The translations under genes were made by a program, and so were the position numbers. Below are positions 5,747-9,293 of a stretch of 9,293 nt of DNA, one piece after another. Positions within the stretch are counted from its first letter, which is position 1; each line of letters opens with the position of its first letter. A model generated the notes under the pieces. The model saw only the letters and a list, made by a program, of their open reading frames with translations, was not told the origin of the DNA and did not search any database. Origin of the DNA: Alphaproteobacteria bacterium (GTDB taxonomy: Bacteria > Pseudomonadota > Alphaproteobacteria > Caulobacterales > Caulobacteraceae); assembly GCA_018895795.1 (NCBI GenBank), contig JAHINZ010000002.1, positions 1 through 9,293 of the forward strand. Direction: 5' to 3'.

Positions 5747-6172
5747 ATGAGCGCCGACATCACCACCGCCGCCCCGGCGGTCGAAACCACGGCGGCGGCG
5801 GCTCTGCCCGCCCTGCTGATCCGGGCCTATGCCCGCTATTCCGGCTTTACCGTCGCCGCCGCGATCATCGACGAGCACGGCGACGTCCATCTGGGGGTCA
5901 ATGTCGAAAACGCGGCCTATCCCTCGGGGACCTGCGCCGAGCAGACGGCGATCGGAGCCATGATCACGGCCGGCGGCCGGCGAATCGAAAAAGTGCTGAT
6001 CGCCGCCGGTTCCGACGCGGTGGTGCAGCCGTGCGGCGCCTGCCGCCAGCGAATCGCCGAGTTCGCGTCGGAGGCTTGCGAGATCGTCTCGGTGCAGGGC
6101 GGCATGCCCACCGCGCGCGCTGGGTTCTGGGGGCTGCTGCCAGAGAGTTTTGGACCACGCGATCTGGCTTAG
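5747..6172 (+). CDS. cdd: Cytidine deaminase (small homotetrameric type)
   Basis: This 141-residue enzyme hydrolytically deaminates cytidine and deoxycytidine to uridine and deoxyuridine in pyrimidine salvage, in the cytoplasm. The catalytic zinc site is complete: C63-A-E65 (within NVENAAYPSGTCAEQTAI) and P95-C96-G-A-C99-R-Q. Three cysteines therefore bind zinc, as in the short tetrameric form, and E65 is the proton shuttle. The substrate-loop segment ARYSGFTVAAAI (29-40) and the C-terminal LLPESFGP are also typical. The Ala/Thr-rich first 18 residues are longer than in minimal homologues and probably flexible. The ATG at 5747 is chosen for GAGGG five bases upstream. A second ATG at 5742 opens only a two-codon frame (Met-Ala-stop) whose stop overlaps the real start. 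The gene converges on the TonB receptor. Confidence 0.95.
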   Translation: MSADITTAAPAVETTAAAALPALLIRAYARYSGFTVAAAIIDEHGDVHLGVNVENAAYPSGTCAEQTAIGAMITAGGRRIEKVLIAAGSDAVVQPCGACRQRIAEFASEACEIVSVQGGMPTARAGFWGLLPESFGPRDLA

Positions 6173-6182
6173 CCGGGCACGG

Positions 6183-6296
6183 GCCCCCTACGGACCGCTG
6201 CGCGGTCGTCCTCCCCCGGAGGGGGAAGATAGCTGGGCGGCGCCTTTCATCTTCCCCCACCGGGGGAGGAGCGGCGAAGGCGCGGAGGGGGCGAGT
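6183..6296. repeat. Paired REP-like (REPIN-like) palindromic intergenic element
   Basis: Two near-identical 20-bp arms face each other: 6211-6230 and 6249-6268. The reverse complement of the second matches the first at 19 of 20 positions. They flank an 18-nt spacer. Each arm is itself nearly palindromic (CTCCCCC-GG-AGGGGGAAG). Outside the arms the two halves keep a shared layout read outward: GGGGGAGGA, a short GC hairpin (perfect on the left, GACCGC 6193-6198 with GCGGTC 6202-6207; degenerate on the right), then a G-rich box AGGGGGC (6286-6292 on the right and its complement 6182-6188 on the left). This is the structure of two inverted REP units. It fills the gap between convergent cdd and the TonB receptor, a typical place for such elements. 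Genome-wide copy number cannot be seen here. Confidence 0.7.
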
Positions 6297-6312
6297 GCTC
6301 TACCCTCCAGAC

Positions 6313-6346
6313 AAAGAAAAAGGGGCGGTCCGAAGACCGCCCCTTT
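6313..6346 (-). terminator. Strong intrinsic terminator of the TonB-dependent receptor gene
   Basis: A perfect 12-bp stem (6319-6330 with 6335-6346) closes on a 4-nt loop that reads TTCG on the minus strand with a C-G closing pair, the very stable UUCG tetraloop. On the minus strand it is followed by TTTTTCTTTGT, a good T tract. On the plus strand only CCCG follows, so it is directional for the receptor transcript. It lies 26 bp after the receptor stop codon. Confidence 0.93.
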
Positions 6347-6372
6347 CCCGTCTCCAACGCGTGAGCGCCAAA

Positions 6373-9293
6373 TTACATCTTGTAGTTGAAGCCCATGAAG
6401 AAGCGACGACCGAACAGGTCGAAGTTGTCCGAGCTGGTGTTGCCCAGCCACGGCGCGGGCTCTTCGTCGAACGCGTTGACGACGCCGGCGCGCATGATCA
6501 GGTGCTCCTTGGGCGAGTACTGCACGGTGAAGTCGTGCTGCACGAAGGCCGGGGTGCTGTAGTAGCGGCTCTCGCGGTTGTCCGGGTCGACCTTCATGTC
6601 GTCGGCGTCGAACGGGCGAGCGCCGGTGGCGGTCAGAAGCCATTGCGAGGCCTGCCAGTCGGCGTTCCACGAAACGCTGAGCTTATCGTTCACCTGCCAA
6701 GACAGCTTCGACGAGAAGCGCAGGCGCGGCAGGCCCAGGCCGGTTTCGTTGTCGAGGTGCTCGCTCGGTTTGCTGATGTTGGTGAAGTCGTGCTGCTCGA
6801 ACAGGTAGTTGCCGCTCAGCTTGTAGTTCAAGCGGCCCAGGTCCAGGCCGATGATCTTCTCGACATCGGTGCTGTACAGATACTGGAAGTCGATGCCGCG
6901 GTTGGTATAGGCGGCATAGTTGATCGAGCCCTGGATGAAGTCGATCAGACCATAGGCCGGGGTGGTGCCCGAGGCCGTCGCGCCGATGCGGGTCAGGGTG
7001 GCGCAGGCCGCGGCGTTGAGAACATCGCCACTCACGCACTGGTTGGCCGCCGTTTGAGCGGTGACCGAGGCGATCACGTCCTTGATCTCGATTTGATAGT
7101 AGTCGAACACGAAGGACGAGTTCGGCCAGAAGCGCGGGGTGATGACCATCGACGCCGTCACCGAGTAAGACTGCTCAGGCTTCAGGAACGGGTTGCCGGC
7201 GTTCTTGCCCTGAACGCTGCTGGTGTAGAGGATGTTGGTGCCCGAGGGGATGCCCAGGGCTTGGCAGTTGGTGGTCCGGTTCGCCTTGATCTTGGCGTCG
7301 GTCAGGTTGGTGATCACGCGGGTATCGCAAGGATCGGTGATCGTCGCGAAGGTCTGCGTGGCCGGGCGGAAGGTTTCGCTCAGAGACGGCGCGCGGACAG
7401 ACTTACCCGAGGTGGCGCGGAACATGATGTCCTGGATCGGACGCCACAGCAGGTTGAAATTGTAGGTGTCGACCGTGCCGATGGTCGTATATACCGACCG
7501 ACGGAACGCGCCACCGACTTCCAGTTTCTTGGCCAGGAAGACGTCCGACAGGATCGGCACGTTCAGTTCGCCGAAATATTCCTTGGTTTCGTAGGACACC
7601 TTGGCGAAATCGGGTCCGGTGTTCAGGAACAGCAGGCGGTCGCCGGCCGAGGCCGAGCGGCCGATGGCCTGGGTGGTTTCCTTGCGCCATTCCGCGCCCA
7701 GGGCCACACCGATGCGTCCGGCGCCCCAGAAGTCGAACAGTTCGCCCGAGACAAAGCCCAGGGCGTCTTGCTGCTGGTTCTTCTCCTTAACGTTGACTTC
7801 GGCCAGGAAGTAATCCTGAGCAGCCTGCGAGAAGCCGTTCGGCCCAAAGACCCGCGAGGCGACGCACCCGCTGACTTCCTTGTAGGCGGGCGTGCCCGCG
7901 GTGTAGTTGCCGCCGCGGTTCTGGTCGGCGACCGTGACGCCCTGGGCGGTCAGCAGCTTCACGCGGCAAACGACTTCGCCCGGCTTGCCATTGACGACGC
8001 CCGCGGTGTCGACGACGGCGTCGACCGAGTTCTTGAAACGAACGACATCGACGCCGCGCTCGTGGTTGGTGTTGTCCAGCTGGCCATAGGTGTAGCCGAG
8101 CTCATAGGACAGGTTGTGAATGAACGAGAAGTCGTCACGACCGCCGCGCAGACCGACGACGAAGCGCTTCAGTTCCTTCTCATTCTGCTGAGTGCGGGCC
8201 GGCCCGAACAGGCTGTGACGCGCGCGCACGTCCGAGACGGTCGCGCCGTTGGTGATCACGCCGGTCGTGGCGCTGTAGGCGGTGATCGGCGTGCGGGTAT
8301 TGGCCAGGATGGCGTTGCGCACATTGCTGGGCAGATAGGCGTTATCCAGACCGATGTTGAACGAGCTGGTGCCAAACAGGCCGGGGTTCACGCCGGCCGC
8401 CACCGGAAGGATGCCGATGTCGAAGAAGGTGGCTTGCGAGCCGTCGTAGGTGCTTTCCTTGACGTACTTGGCTTCGCCGAACAGCTGGACGTTCTCGGTC
8501 AGGTCGAAGTTGACGCCGCTCTGGAAGCGGTAGTTCACCGAGCGCGGCAGACGGCTGGACTGGCTGAAGTCGGTGTTGGGGTTCAGGCCGTCGCCGCCGA
8601 CGTTGGTCACGCGGGTGAAGCCGTTTTCGTCGCGGAACGTGCCGAAGCTGGGCGCGCGCGCGGCGCCGGTGCTGTCATAGATGAACGAGTTGAACGGCTC
8701 GGGCGAGAAGCAGTTGGCGCTCATGGCGGACGCGGCGCTGCCGGTCGGGCACGACTGGAAGGGGATGTCCGGGTCGGCGGGATTGGTCGACGGACGCGTC
8801 TGCGTCGCCAGCACGGTGATGCCGCCGGCCGGACCGATCGACAGGGTGCGGGCGTTGCGGATCAGGATGTTGTCGAAGACGCCGTCGGGCTGGCTGTTGG
8901 ACACGTCGGTGTCGTTGTTCAGAAGGACATAGGCCTTCTTGCGCCAGTCGACTTGGGTATCGAGGACTTCGTCGTTTTTCTCGTACTCACCCGTGGCGTA
9001 GACGTTCAGGCGGCCGTCGAGGAAGTTCTTGCCGGCCAGGACCGACAGGCGACGGTTCAGATCGCCGCCAACCCGGCTGCTCTGGTTGATCTGAGCGACC
9101 GTTCCGTCGATTTCCAAGCCTTCAAAGTCGCGACGCAGCACGAAGTTGACGACGCCCGAGACGGCGTCGGCGCCGTACACGGCCGAGGCGCCGCCGGTGA
9201 CCACGTCGATGCGGTCAACCAGGGCGGACGGGATGAAGTTCAGGTCGGCCACCGGGGTGGAGGGATCGCCGGCGCCCAGACGGCGGCCGTTGA
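6373..9293 (-). CDS. TonB-dependent outer-membrane receptor, 5' end outside window
   Basis: This is an outer-membrane active transporter energised by TonB-ExbB-ExbD. About 972 residues are visible. The frame continues past the last possible internal start (GTG at 9252) to the window edge with NGRRLGAGDPSTPVADLN, so that GTG is not the start. The visible part opens in the plug domain with the classic IPSALVDRIDVVTGGASAVYG and AVSGVVNFVLRRDF segments, then runs into a long alternating beta-barrel with large loops. Paired cysteines occur in several predicted extracellular loops (about residues 181 and 194; also VVCRV with SGCVAS, DPCDT with TNCQA, NQCVS with AACAT), suggesting loop disulfides. 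The C-terminus is FGRRFFMGFNYKM; most outer-membrane barrels end in an aromatic residue, so the final Met is unusual. The signal peptide and TonB box are not seen. The substrate cannot be assigned, and no partner transport or catabolic genes are in the window. Confidence 0.95.
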   Translation of the reverse strand, partial: NGRRLGAGDPSTPVADLNFIPSALVDRIDVVTGGASAVYGADAVSGVVNFVLRRDFEGLEIDGTVAQINQSSRVGGDLNRRLSVLAGKNFLDGRLNVYATGEYEKNDEVLDTQVDWRKKAYVLLNNDTDVSNSQPDGVFDNILIRNARTLSIGPAGGITVLATQTRPSTNPADPDIPFQSCPTGSAASAMSANCFSPEPFNSFIYDSTGAARAPSFGTFRDENGFTRVTNVGGDGLNPNTDFSQSSRLPRSVNYRFQSGVNFDLTENVQLFGEAKYVKESTYDGSQATFFDIGILPVAAGVNPGLFGTSSFNIGLDNAYLPSNVRNAILANTRTPITAYSATTGVITNGATVSDVRARHSLFGPARTQQNEKELKRFVVGLRGGRDDFSFIHNLSYELGYTYGQLDNTNHERGVDVVRFKNSVDAVVDTAGVVNGKPGEVVCRVKLLTAQGVTVADQNRGGNYTAGTPAYKEVSGCVASRVFGPNGFSQAAQDYFLAEVNVKEKNQQQDALGFVSGELFDFWGAGRIGVALGAEWRKETTQAIGRSASAGDRLLFLNTGPDFAKVSYETKEYFGELNVPILSDVFLAKKLEVGGAFRRSVYTTIGTVDTYNFNLLWRPIQDIMFRATSGKSVRAPSLSETFRPATQTFATITDPCDTRVITNLTDAKIKANRTTNCQALGIPSGTNILYTSSVQGKNAGNPFLKPEQSYSVTASMVITPRFWPNSSFVFDYYQIEIKDVIASVTAQTAANQCVSGDVLNAAACATLTRIGATASGTTPAYGLIDFIQGSINYAAYTNRGIDFQYLYSTDVEKIIGLDLGRLNYKLSGNYLFEQHDFTNISKPSEHLDNETGLGLPRLRFSSKLSWQVNDKLSVSWNADWQASQWLLTATGARPFDADDMKVDPDNRESRYYSTPAFVQHDFTVQYSPKEHLIMRAGVVNAFDEEPAPWLGNTSSDNFDLFGRRFFMGFNYKM

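Noticed and set aside
5377..5790. 137-codon minus-strand frame across bolA and the start of cdd
   Set aside because: It is antisense to a clear BolA protein and has no motif of its own.
9250..9252. GTG as the start of the TonB receptor
   Set aside because: The frame continues upstream to the window edge with typical plug-domain sequence (NGRRLG), so this is an internal valine codon.
1..9293. CRISPR arrays, tRNA or rRNA genes, insertion sequences, prophage or defence genes
   Set aside because: No regularly spaced direct repeats, tRNA-like cloverleaf segments, transposase or integrase motifs or phage proteins were recognised. Almost all of the window is occupied by ordinary chromosomal genes.

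Overview
The window reads as chromosomal DNA of a high-GC alphaproteobacterium. The order Caulobacterales (Caulobacter or a close relative) is the best guess. The reasons are the strongly G/C-biased third codon positions, an alphaproteobacterial RpoD with a long acidic insert, CobS/J-domain/BolA genes that are typically neighbours in alphaproteobacteria, a large TonB-dependent receptor and a GC-rich dispersed-type repeat. The genus is an inference from style and not from a database match.

Layout, left to right. At 1-1230 (minus, cut by the left edge) is the N-terminal two-thirds of the housekeeping sigma factor RpoD. At 1231-1729 is a 499-bp gap with one weak small ORF and no recognisable gene. 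At 1730-2740 (minus) is CobS, the AAA+ cobaltochelatase subunit. At 2816-3202 (minus) is a small secreted RcnB-family protein with a tandem Asp-Asp-Arg-Arg tract, followed by a weak terminator. A 181-bp divergent intergenic region leads to a PAP2-family membrane phosphatase at 3384-4121 (plus). A four-helix membrane protein of unknown function (4135-4572, minus) converges on it. At 4656-5306 (minus) is a protein with a C-terminal J-domain and a possible N-terminal zinc site. Only 43 bp away and divergent is bolA (5350-5637, plus), followed by a cytidine deaminase gene (5747-6172, plus). A paired REP-like inverted repeat fills the gap before a strong intrinsic terminator. That terminator ends a TonB-dependent receptor gene (6373-9293, minus) that runs off the right edge.

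The genes do not form one obvious pathway. The set mixes transcription (RpoD), cobalt/cobalamin metabolism (CobS), envelope functions (RcnB-like, PAP2, four-helix protein, TonB receptor), chaperone and iron-sulfur or redox biology (J-domain, BolA) and pyrimidine salvage (Cdd). The bolA / J-domain / cobS trio looks like a conserved alphaproteobacterial neighbourhood into which an envelope-gene block (rcnB-like, PAP2, four-helix protein) is interposed. The usual cobS partner cobT is not next to cobS.

I found no defence island, CRISPR array, transposase, prophage, RNA gene or convincing new multi-gene system. The observations most worth following are the paired REP-like element at 6183-6296, the coding-like orphan ORF between cobS and rpoD, cobS without adjacent cobT, and the J-domain protein with a possible zinc-binding head.
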